64,000 nt of DNA, from contig CAMVGU010000014.1 in NCBI GenBank assembly GCA_947167105.1, positions 1-64,000 on the forward strand, read 5' to 3'. The notes under the pieces were generated by a model. It was given only the letters and a program-made list of their open reading frames with translations. It was not told where the DNA came from and made no database searches. Position numbers and translations under genes: made by a program. Position 1 is the first letter of the stretch. Each line of letters starts with the position of its first letter. Origin of the DNA: an uncultured Selenomonas sp. (GTDB lineage: Bacteria > Bacillota > Negativicutes > Selenomonadales > Selenomonadaceae). This document shows positions 26,288 through 33,969 of this stretch, piece by piece.

Positions 26288-28105
26288 ATGGCAATGATTA
26301 TCAAAAACAATATGTCAGCCCTGAATACCCTGAACAAACTAAACGAAAATGCCAAAGAATTAGCCGATTCCCTGAAAAAAGTTTCCTCCGGCATGAAGAT
26401 CAACAGTGCCGGGGATGATGCCTCCGGCTATGCCATCTCCGAGCGCATGCGCGTGCAAATGCGGGGCCTCTCCCAGGACATCGCGAACACGCAGAACGGC
26501 GTTTCCATGCTGAAAGTAGCCGAAGGCGGTGTCCAGTCCACCGTTGACATCCTGAAGACCCTGAAGGAAAAAGCCATCAATGCCGCCAACGACACCAACA
26601 CGGATATAGACCGGGCCACCATCCAGAAGGAAGTGGATCAGTCCATCGACCAGATCAACGACAACGCCAATATCACCTTTAACGGCATGAGAATGCTGGA
26701 CGGCGCTGCGGAGGTGCCTGCCGCCAATGTGCAGGAAATCATCGTGGACGCCCTCGCCTCCGAATGGATTGAAAATGCCCTGGAGCAGATTGAATTCGGC
26801 TTCGGCCTGAAATTCGGCCAGGACGGCACCACCGTCAACGAAATGGATGTAAAATTCACAAATGAAGGCAAGCCCCAGCCGAACCAGTCTGTCCCGCTGG
26901 CCTATGTAACCAATTCAGCAATCAACGGTGAAGCAAAGGAGCTTTCCCTGTCCATCAATATGGATTATTACGAAAACATGGACTGGGACAATGTAAACGG
27001 CAGCATCAACGGCTCCCGCTACAACTACCTGGACCGCACCATCGTCCATGAAATGACCCACGCCGTCATGGCCGCCAATATCAAGAATTTCAACTCCCTG
27101 CCCTCCCTGATCAAGGAGGGGGCAGCCGAGCTCATCCACGGCATAGATGATGCCCGCTACAACACCATACTGCGTGTCACAAACAGTGCCTCCAACCTGA
27201 ATACCTACATGAATAACCTCGCTCCCAGTGATCCTAACCCCGGCACAGAAACCTACGCGGCAGGCTACGTCTATCTCCGTTACCTGACCGCCCAGAGCGC
27301 AGGCAGGCCGGTGGATGTAATGAAACGCTTTATGACCGCCCTGGACAGGACCTCAGCCAGCGGCCAAAGTGCCCTGGACGAAGCCATCGGCTTCGCCTCC
27401 AAAGGGCATTTCTCCGGCCATGCAGCCCTCCTTGCCGGCATGACCGCCGATTACAATGCCGCCGGCAGCAACACCGCCTTCCTGGAAAAATACTGCGATA
27501 TCAGGCTGGAAAACGGCAGCCTCGATGCCGATACAGGCAGCCTGGCGGGCTGGGATGCCAGCGGCACCGAGGTGCTGAATGCCGAGGCCACCGTAACCGA
27601 GGCAGGCTCCACCAAATACTGGAAGCCGCCCTTAAATGACCAGACCCACATCAACGGCCTCACCGTGCGCTGGCCGGCAGGCACCACCGGGCAGATCGGC
27701 ACCCAGGTATTGCAGGTGGGCACCAAGGCCAACCAGGTTATAAAGCTCAACGCCTTCGATATGCGTGCCAAGGCCATCGGCGTACAGGACGAGGAAGGGA
27801 ACGCCGTCAGCGTGCGCACCCGCGCCGCCGCCAACCGTGCCATATCCCGCTTCGACAAAGCCCTCCAGAGGGCACTGGATGCCCAGACCACCATCGGTGC
27901 CCTGCAGAGCCGCCTGACCTACACGGCCCTGAACCTCACCACCGCCAGCGAGAACGTGCAAAGCTCCGAGTCCGTCGTCCGGGATGCCGACATGGCCAAA
28001 GAAATGACCGCCTACACCAAGAGCAACGTCCTCACCCAGACCGCCCAGTCCATGCTGGCCCAGGCCAACCAGAACAGCAGCGCAGTGCTATCACTGCTGC
28101 AATAA
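26288..28105 (+). CDS. Flagellinolysin: flagellin with internal zinc metallopeptidase domain
   Basis: The 605-residue protein has conserved flagellin N-terminal D0/D1 (about 1-145) and C-terminal D1/D0 (about 520-605, ending SAVLSLLQ). The surface-exposed middle carries a gluzincin-type zinc site: H254-E255-M-T-H258, then KEGAAEL with E277 as the probable third ligand. This architecture matches flagellinolysins, flagellins that form proteolytic filaments. The segment GTKANQVIKLNAFDM before the C-terminal domain is shared with the next gene. It starts at ATG 26288 behind GGGAGTG and a sigma-28-like promoter. Its metallopeptidase domain is closely similar to that of the following gene, indicating duplication. 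Substrates are unknown. Confidence 0.9.
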   Translation: MAMIIKNNMSALNTLNKLNENAKELADSLKKVSSGMKINSAGDDASGYAISERMRVQMRGLSQDIANTQNGVSMLKVAEGGVQSTVDILKTLKEKAINAANDTNTDIDRATIQKEVDQSIDQINDNANITFNGMRMLDGAAEVPAANVQEIIVDALASEWIENALEQIEFGFGLKFGQDGTTVNEMDVKFTNEGKPQPNQSVPLAYVTNSAINGEAKELSLSINMDYYENMDWDNVNGSINGSRYNYLDRTIVHEMTHAVMAANIKNFNSLPSLIKEGAAELIHGIDDARYNTILRVTNSASNLNTYMNNLAPSDPNPGTETYAAGYVYLRYLTAQSAGRPVDVMKRFMTALDRTSASGQSALDEAIGFASKGHFSGHAALLAGMTADYNAAGSNTAFLEKYCDIRLENGSLDADTGSLAGWDASGTEVLNAEATVTEAGSTKYWKPPLNDQTHINGLTVRWPAGTTGQIGTQVLQVGTKANQVIKLNAFDMRAKAIGVQDEEGNAVSVRTRAAANRAISRFDKALQRALDAQTTIGALQSRLTYTALNLTTASENVQSSESVVRDADMAKEMTAYTKSNVLTQTAQSMLAQANQNSSAVLSLLQ

Positions 28106-28116
28106 ATATTTTTTGT

Positions 28117-28148
28117 CCCCCCACACGGAACAGTGGGGGGGGGGGACA
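28117..28148 (+). promoter_or_regulatory. Hairpin with 11-G homopolymer between flagellin genes
   Basis: After the first flagellin stop, a C6 run (CCCCCCAC) can pair with GTGGGGGG in a tract of 11 consecutive G (28135-28145). The tract ends 30 bp before the next start codon. It may act as an attenuator or, through slippage at the G-run, as a variable expression element. T-rich sequence lies on the 5' side, so on the minus strand it would look like a terminator. Confidence 0.55.
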
Positions 28149-28175
28149 GTGTACACATTCAAGGAGGATGATGTC

Positions 28176-31100
28176 ATGTCCATCTCAGTACGGAACAATA
28201 TGTCCACCATCGACACCCTGAACATTTTGCGCAAAAACTCCGGGCAGACCAGCAAAAACATGGCACAGCTCGCCAGTGGCCTGCGCGTCAACGGTGCCGC
28301 TGACGATGCCTCGGCCTATGCCATCTCGGAGGGCATGCGGGTGCAGATACGGGGCCTTGACCAGGATATCAAGAACGCCCAGAACGGCATGAGCATGCTG
28401 CGCGTTGCCGAGGACGGCGTGCAATCCACCATTGACATCCTGAAAACCCTGAAGGAAAAAGCCATCGATGCCGCCAACGACACCAATACCGACCAGGACC
28501 GCGCCACCATCCAGAAGGAAATCGACCAATCCGTGGATCAAATCAATGACAACTCCAACATCACTTTCAACGGCAAATACCTGCTGGACGGCTCCTATGA
28601 GGTATCAGCCCAAAATGTGCAGGAGGTCATAGTCGATGCCCTCGCCTCCGAATGGATCGAGAATTCCCTGGAGCAGATAGAATACGGCTACGGCCTGTCC
28701 TTCTACGATCTGGGCGATGGCAACGGCCCCAGCGTGCGCAGCATGGATGTGATCTTCGAAAGCGATCCCTCCTCCTCTGCCCTGGCCTACGTCACCAACT
28801 GGTCACGGGGCGGCGTCGCCAACAAACTGAGCCTCACCGTGAACATGAACTATTACAACAACATGGATAGGGACGATGTGAACGGCAAATCCCCCACCCC
28901 CGGCGCCAGCTATCTTGACCGCACCATTGTCCACGAAATGACCCATGCGGTAATGGCCGCCAATATCAAGGGCTTCAACGATCTGCACCTCTATATCAAG
29001 GAAGGAGCCGCCGAGCTCATCCACGGCGTAGATGATACCCGCGGCGGCGAACTCAGGAGCTATTCCAAAAGCACCCTCATAGCAAATCTGAACCGCACGG
29101 ATACCAGCTCCGATACCTGGGCAGGTACCGACCCCTACGCCACGGGCTATGCCTATCTGCGCTATCTCGCCAAGCACAGCGCAGGCTCCCCCATAGATGC
29201 CATGAAGCGCTTTATGGGCGCCCTCAGCCGCTCGGCAGCAGGCGGCACCGCTGCCCTGGACACAGCCGTGGCCTTTGCCTCGAAGAACCACTTCGGCAGC
29301 CACGCGGACCTGGTGCAAGCCATGACGGATGACATCAACAATGCTTCCAGTATGGCAGAATTCTACAAGAACCAATGCGATATAGACTTCGGCAATGAAG
29401 ACACCGGCAGCCTGGCAGGCTGGGATGCGGCTGGCACGGAGGTACTGAACAAGGAAGATACCGTCACCGAGGGCGGCTCCACCAAATACTGGAAGCATCC
29501 CCTGGCAGACAGCACCGTCATCAACGGCCTTACCGTAAACTGGCCCAAGGGCTCCACCGGCCAGATCGGGAAATTGCAACTGCAAATCGGCACCAAAGCC
29601 AACCAGACCATCAAGCTCTCCGCCTTCGATGTCAGGGCCAAAGCCCTGGGGGTGCAGGACGAAGAAGGCAATGCAGTCAGCGTGCTCACCCGCTTCGCTG
29701 CAGGCCGCGCCATCACCCGCTTTGATAAGGCCCTGCGACGGGCACTGGATATGCAGACCACGATTGGCTCCTTGCAGATGCGGCTTGAATACACGGTAGC
29801 GAATCTGACCACCTCCAGCGAGAACGTGCAAGGCTCCGAATCCACCCTGCGGGATGTGGATATGGCCAAGGCCATGTCGGAATACACGAAGAACAACGTG
29901 CTGATGCAGGCATCCCAATCCATGCTGCAGCAGAGCTACCAGATGAGCCGGGACGTGCTCACCTCCGTCACCGGCCAGAATACCCAGTCCGTGGCTACCA
30001 TTGAAAAGAAATCTGCCGTAGAGGCCCAGCACAACCTGCAGGAAAATGACAGCGAGCTGGGCAAAAGCCTGGAAAAAGTCTCCAGCGGCATGAAACTTAA
30101 CAGCGCCGGGGACGGCGCCTCCGAATATGCCATTGCCCGGCGCATGGAAGTACAGCTCCGGGGCCTTGACCAGGATATCCAGAACGTGAAGAACGGCAGC
30201 GACCTCGTAGCCATTGCAGAAGGCGGCATCCAGAACATCGTTGACAACCTGCGGGACATGAAGGCCATGGCCATCAATGCTGCCAACGACTCCAACACCG
30301 ATGCAGACCGCGCCACCATGCAAAAAGAATTCGAGCAGCGCCTCCAGCAGATCGATGATATCGCGGCCACTACCAACTATAACGGCAAGCTGCTGCTGAA
30401 CGGCCAATGGGAGCGCATCAACCATATTGGGGCCAGCGAACTGGGCAAAGGCGCTGATCTGACCAATTTTGCCGCAAGATTTACGGCAGGTTCGGCAGCA
30501 AGCTCCATGTCAAGGACCATACCCACAGCCAGCGGCTACCAAACCTTCTCCTGTTATCCCGCCTTCAACGGCACCAATGCAGAGGTCAAGATGGACTTTT
30601 CCGGCATCACCCATGCTTCCGGCAACGGCCCCATCAACTACCCCACAGCCCTGCATGGCAACGGCTTTGCCATACTCTGCGGCGGCTGTTACCAATTTGT
30701 GGATATCGCCTTCAACGCCTCTATAGATGCTGCCCATTCCAAATATGACGGGCATGTTGACTCAAGGAATTCTCGGGCCCATTCCTACACCATAGGTGTC
30801 AAAAACGTCAGGAACTCCGGCGATTTGGCCAAGGCCATCTATGACGGTATGACCGCCATAGTCAACACCCCCGAATACAACAGCGGCTACTTCAGGATTA
30901 ACGGGGACACAACTTATGTGGATGCCCATAACCTGGGCGTCAAAGACAATGGTGATGGCACATACAGCTTTATCAAGAATGGCCCTGTGATCGGCTTTTA
31001 CGAGGGCACTATCGCCACCGTAGTAGAGCCCCTGCCGGGGCATGACGAGCCGGGCACCCCCCTGGTCATCCAGCACGGCACCAAGGCAAACCAGAACCTG

Positions 31101-31505
31101 CGCATCTATATCGAGGACATGAGCACGGAGGCCATGGGAATCAAAGGCATCAGCATCGCCACCAGGGAAAAGGCAGAGGGACTGCTGACACGCGCCAATA
31201 AAAAAGACGGCCAAACGCCTCCCGGCTCTCTGCCTGAGCCTATGGGCATCCTGGACAGAGCCATTGAGTACGCCCTCGACCAGCAGACCCATATGGGAGC
31301 CTATCGGCAGCGCCTGGACTCCATCAAGGAGACCCTGACCATCAACACCGAAAACACCCTCGCCTCCCTCAGCAATATCCGGGACGCAGACCTGGCCAGA
31401 GAAATGACTACCTTCGCCAAGTACAGCATCCTGCGCCAGACCTCCCAGGCCATGCTGGCTCAAGCGAACCAGAAACGGGATCTGGCCCTGGCACTTTTGG
31501 CTTAG
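28176..31505 (+). CDS. Double flagellin: flagellinolysin fused in frame to a second flagellin
   Basis: One 1109-residue frame holds two complete flagellins in tandem. Unit 1 (about 1-600) has flagellin N- and C-terminal domains around a metallopeptidase with H253-E254-M-T-H257 and E276. Unit 2 (about 605-1109) begins directly after unit 1, keeps a near full-length D0 helix (aligned with the N terminus of the third flagellin), DNTDADRATM-like D1 sequence, a middle domain with ILCGGCYQF (C835 and C838), and a normal flagellin C terminus (SQAMLAQANQ). The join is near nucleotide 29980, with a linker of only a few residues where unit 1 would otherwise stop. ATG 28176 has AAGGAGG 8 nt upstream; a TTG at 28113 extends through the G-tract and is rejected. 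How a double monomer would be secreted and polymerise is unknown. Confidence 0.88.
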   Translation: MSISVRNNMSTIDTLNILRKNSGQTSKNMAQLASGLRVNGAADDASAYAISEGMRVQIRGLDQDIKNAQNGMSMLRVAEDGVQSTIDILKTLKEKAIDAANDTNTDQDRATIQKEIDQSVDQINDNSNITFNGKYLLDGSYEVSAQNVQEVIVDALASEWIENSLEQIEYGYGLSFYDLGDGNGPSVRSMDVIFESDPSSSALAYVTNWSRGGVANKLSLTVNMNYYNNMDRDDVNGKSPTPGASYLDRTIVHEMTHAVMAANIKGFNDLHLYIKEGAAELIHGVDDTRGGELRSYSKSTLIANLNRTDTSSDTWAGTDPYATGYAYLRYLAKHSAGSPIDAMKRFMGALSRSAAGGTAALDTAVAFASKNHFGSHADLVQAMTDDINNASSMAEFYKNQCDIDFGNEDTGSLAGWDAAGTEVLNKEDTVTEGGSTKYWKHPLADSTVINGLTVNWPKGSTGQIGKLQLQIGTKANQTIKLSAFDVRAKALGVQDEEGNAVSVLTRFAAGRAITRFDKALRRALDMQTTIGSLQMRLEYTVANLTTSSENVQGSESTLRDVDMAKAMSEYTKNNVLMQASQSMLQQSYQMSRDVLTSVTGQNTQSVATIEKKSAVEAQHNLQENDSELGKSLEKVSSGMKLNSAGDGASEYAIARRMEVQLRGLDQDIQNVKNGSDLVAIAEGGIQNIVDNLRDMKAMAINAANDSNTDADRATMQKEFEQRLQQIDDIAATTNYNGKLLLNGQWERINHIGASELGKGADLTNFAARFTAGSAASSMSRTIPTASGYQTFSCYPAFNGTNAEVKMDFSGITHASGNGPINYPTALHGNGFAILCGGCYQFVDIAFNASIDAAHSKYDGHVDSRNSRAHSYTIGVKNVRNSGDLAKAIYDGMTAIVNTPEYNSGYFRINGDTTYVDAHNLGVKDNGDGTYSFIKNGPVIGFYEGTIATVVEPLPGHDEPGTPLVIQHGTKANQNLRIYIEDMSTEAMGIKGISIATREKAEGLLTRANKKDGQTPPGSLPEPMGILDRAIEYALDQQTHMGAYRQRLDSIKETLTINTENTLASLSNIRDADLAREMTTFAKYSILRQTSQAMLAQANQKRDLALALLA

Positions 31506-31541
31506 GGCGACTGTTTTCTGTGAATTTTCTTCACAAAACCT

Positions 31542-31567
31542 TAAGAAAAATTTATTTTCTCCGATAT
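31542..31567 (+). promoter_or_regulatory. Sigma-28-like (flagellar) promoter of the third flagellin
   Basis: TAAG (31542-31545), a 15-bp spacer and CCGATAT (31561-31567) closely match SigD/FliA promoters. The start codon is 37 bp downstream, so this flagellin can be expressed on its own. Confidence 0.75.
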
Positions 31568-31604
31568 ATGGACTGGAATTGTTATTCAGAAAGGAGCTAA
31601 CGCC

Positions 31605-33386
31605 ATGGCTTTAGTCATTAACCATAATCTGGGTGCGGAAAGAACCTTGAACCTTTTGGAAAAGAACCAGACCGCCTTGGGCAAAGATCTAAAGGCGGCT
31701 GCCTCCGGCGCAAAAATCAATGACGCCTCGGACGGGGCCTCGGAGTATGCCATCTCCCGCCGCCTGGAGATTGAGGAGCGGGGCCTGGGACAGGATATCC
31801 AGAACGTAAAAACAGGCGGAGACCTCCTTGCCGTTGCAGAAGGCGGCATCAGGGAAGTGGTGGAGAACCTGCGGGATATGAAGCAACTGGCCATCAATGC
31901 AGCCAATGATACCAATACGGATGCAGACAGGGCCACCATTGAAAAGGAATTTTCCCATAGGCAAGAGACCATTAAGGAGATTGCGGCGACTACCAATTAT
32001 AATGGGAAGTTGCTTTTAGACGGTACATACTATGGGCCACATGAAGCAAGAAAACTTATTGAAAAATACAATACAACAACAAAAACCATACAAGTTGGGC
32101 CTCCAAGTATTCAATATGTCCCTGGTGCCAATGGTACAACGACCATTATTCAAAATAATAGTCTGGCTGGCATAACCTCAAATTTCACTAACTATGATGC
32201 CAATACGAAAAAATTATCTAATTTACAGTGTCAAGATAAAGCCAAAACAGTGTGTCCAGGATTCGGGGGCAACGAAAGTTCTTGGACTGATTATCTAGGA
32301 CAAACGCATTATTCGTACAGTAACACAAAAGTCACTATCGATTTCTCAGGAGCTACAGTAGCAGCCACCGGTGCTACACCTACAGTACCAACTGACTGGG
32401 ATAAACAAGGTTTCGCATTGCTTTGTGATGGCTGTGGGCAATATATCAACATAAAATTCGATGCAAACTTAACTCCTGCAAATTCTTATTCCGATCCTGC
32501 AAAAGGATATAATAGGGGTAATGAAGTTGACTATTACATAGGTATTTCTGGCGTAACCAACACACAAGACCTAGCTAAAGCATTATTTGATGGAATAGCT
32601 GCTGCTAATCAGTTCTCTCCCCCTAGTAATTCATATCAAATTAATACAAACCATACTTTAAACATCAACTATGACAGTACAACTTCATCATATTACATAT
32701 CAAAAGCTAGGCAAGCTATAGGCGTGTTCGACCAAGGTACTATCATATCTCAAATTATAAATTATCCAGGAAAGCCTGGCACCGAGATCATAACTGGCCC
32801 CACTACTAAAACAGTCGAATCCATTGTTTCATCCTATTTCGAGGAAATAACAGAGTACATACCAGGCCACCCTCTCGTCATCCATGACACAACCCATGCC
32901 AGCAATGCCATCCATGTCTTTATCGACAGCATGCACCCTCGTGCCATTACCGGCAAGGTGCCTAAGCGGGACGAAAACTGGGAAATCATCCCAGAAAGGG
33001 ACAAAGTTACAGGCGAAATCCTCAAGGACGGTGACGGCAATCCCATCCCCAAAGAATATATCGACCCAGACCCCACCCTGGAGGACGCCCATGTCCGTAC
33101 CCGCAGGGAAGCTTTGGAAGCCATTGATATTCTCGATATGGCCATGAACTATGCCCTGGATCAGATTACGGATATAGGAGCCTATCGCATGCGCTTAGAG
33201 CAGGACGAGGATAAGATTACCGTCCAGCAGGAAAGCGCCACCGCCTCCAAGAGCACCATCCAGGATGCGGATATGGCCGCCACCATGACAAACCTCACCA
33301 AGCACAATGTCCTTACCCAGGCTGCCCAGATGATGCTGGCACAAGCGAATCAGGATGCCAGCCGCGTACTGAGCCTGCTGCAATAA
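31605..33386 (+). CDS. Flagellin with AT-rich, cysteine-containing central domain
   Basis: Filament subunit, 593 residues. Conserved N-terminal D0/D1 (1-about 140) and C-terminal D1/D0 (about 500-593, ending SRVLSLLQ) enclose a large variable domain without HExxH. That domain contains LQCQDKAKTVCPGF and LLCDGCGQY (C274 and C277) and shares a fold pattern (VTIDFSG, the C-x-G-C motif, YIGISGV/YTIGVKNV, LAKALFDG) with unit 2 of the preceding gene. DNA from about 32030 to 32825 is markedly AT-rich, with different codon use from both ends, pointing to domain exchange. AAAGGAG lies 8-9 nt before the ATG, and a sigma-28-like promoter lies upstream. Confidence 0.92.
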   Translation: MALVINHNLGAERTLNLLEKNQTALGKDLKAAASGAKINDASDGASEYAISRRLEIEERGLGQDIQNVKTGGDLLAVAEGGIREVVENLRDMKQLAINAANDTNTDADRATIEKEFSHRQETIKEIAATTNYNGKLLLDGTYYGPHEARKLIEKYNTTTKTIQVGPPSIQYVPGANGTTTIIQNNSLAGITSNFTNYDANTKKLSNLQCQDKAKTVCPGFGGNESSWTDYLGQTHYSYSNTKVTIDFSGATVAATGATPTVPTDWDKQGFALLCDGCGQYINIKFDANLTPANSYSDPAKGYNRGNEVDYYIGISGVTNTQDLAKALFDGIAAANQFSPPSNSYQINTNHTLNINYDSTTSSYYISKARQAIGVFDQGTIISQIINYPGKPGTEIITGPTTKTVESIVSSYFEEITEYIPGHPLVIHDTTHASNAIHVFIDSMHPRAITGKVPKRDENWEIIPERDKVTGEILKDGDGNPIPKEYIDPDPTLEDAHVRTRREALEAIDILDMAMNYALDQITDIGAYRMRLEQDEDKITVQQESATASKSTIQDADMAATMTNLTKHNVLTQAAQMMLAQANQDASRVLSLLQ

Positions 33387-33431
33387 GTTCCGTATGGAAA
33401 GATATTTCACTTGCCCGCTGCAAATCAAGTA

Positions 33432-33460
33432 TTGAAGAAAACACTCTATCGTGGTATACT
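33432..33460 (+). promoter_or_regulatory. Promoter of a putative antitoxin RNA
   Basis: TTGAAG (33432-33437), exactly 17 bp, then TATACT (33455-33460). The predicted transcript starts near 33467 and would end at the hairpin 33505-33543. Confidence 0.6.
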
Positions 33461-33466
33461 GTTTGC

Positions 33467-33547
33467 AAGGCAATAGATGAGTGACAAGCCGGTACGAGAA
33501 ACAGGAAGCCCCCGATAGAGCTGGAACCTCTGTCGGGGGCTTCTTGC
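33467..33547 (+). ncRNA. Candidate antisense antitoxin RNA of a type I toxin-antitoxin pair
   Basis: A short transcript of about 80 nt is predicted from a good promoter and a strong terminator. It converges on the minus-strand 33-codon toxin candidate and would overlap the 3' end of its mRNA, the layout of TxpA/RatA-type loci. This is an inference from sequence only. Confidence 0.45.
33505..33543. terminator. Strong terminator hairpin shared by convergent transcripts
   Basis: A 16-bp stem (33505-33520 with 33528-33543; one G-U pair) and a 7-nt loop. It lies 119 bp after the third flagellin and may also end that transcript. Both strands carry a T-containing 3' flank (CTTCTTG or CTTCCTGTTT). 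Confidence 0.8.
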
Positions 33548-33572
33548 GTCTTTGCGGCGACACCAGCCGAGC

Positions 33573-33674
33573 CTAGCTACCCAAGATTAGTGTGCCAATC
33601 ACGTCCAGGCATTTGCAGACGTAGTAGGCAACCACGCCTGCCGCGACGGACAGCACGAAATAGTTGAGTGACAA
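33573..33674 (-). CDS. 33-residue holin-like membrane peptide, candidate type I toxin
   Basis: A short frame starting at TTG 33674 with GGAAGGGGG 8 nt upstream encodes MSLNYFVLSVAAGVVAYYV followed by CKCLDVIGTLILGS. It is one hydrophobic helix with a VAYYVCKCLD segment resembling the GVVAYYICKWLD pattern of small membrane peptides common in Firmicutes and often linked to type I toxin-antitoxin loci. A TATACT -10 (33728-33723) precedes it; the best -35 (TTGACC, 33754-33749) is 20 bp away, longer than ideal. A convergent RNA gene lies opposite its 3' end. Toxicity is inference. Confidence 0.55.
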   Translation of the reverse strand: MSLNYFVLSVAAGVVAYYVCKCLDVIGTLILGS

Positions 33675-33772
33675 AATCGGTACCCCCTTCCGTACCCGGT
33701 GTAGGGGATGGGCAACACTGACAGTATACCACAAAATGGATTAACTATGGTCAATTGCTTCCAAAGCAACCG

Positions 33773-33820
33773 AAGAAGCCCGCTACCAGCAAGCAGTTGC
33801 CGACAGCGGGCTTCTTTGCT
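33773..33820. terminator. Terminator-like hairpin
   Basis: A 12-bp perfect stem (AAGAAGCCCGCT 33773-33784 with 33805-33816) encloses a 20-nt loop; T-rich sequence follows on the plus strand. It may end a small RNA or stop read-through from either side; its transcript is unknown. Confidence 0.5.
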
Positions 33821-33858
33821 ATTTTTACCTTTGTAGATACGACTTATTTCCCAATGGA

Positions 33859-33950
33859 CTGGAATAAAGCTCCCCCAAACTCCGCGCCCAAGGATGGGCG
33901 CTGCCGCCCTCGTTCTCCAAGGAAGGGAACAAGGGCGGCGGTTTTCTTTG
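33859..33950. repeat. 92-bp double-hairpin dispersed repeat, copy 1
   Basis: Nearly identical to 55832-55923 (about six mismatches in 92 bp). It contains GCGCCCAAGGATGGGCGC and a longer hairpin (CCGCCCTCGTTC ... GGAACAAGGGCGG) followed by TTTTCTTTG on the plus strand. Both copies lie just beyond the 3' end of a minus-strand gene and are followed by AACACCACGAGCC (directly here; after an extra 127 bp in copy 2). Confidence 0.85.
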
Positions 33951-33969
33951 TTAACACCACGAGCCCTGC

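Noticed and set aside
28113..28175. Upstream TTG extension of the double flagellin through the G-tract
   Set aside because: A strong AAGGAGG site and conserved flagellin N terminus place the start at ATG 28176.
28803..30425. Minus-strand frame opposite the double flagellin (540 codons)
   Set aside because: Antisense to a coherent flagellin reading frame; no ribosome site.
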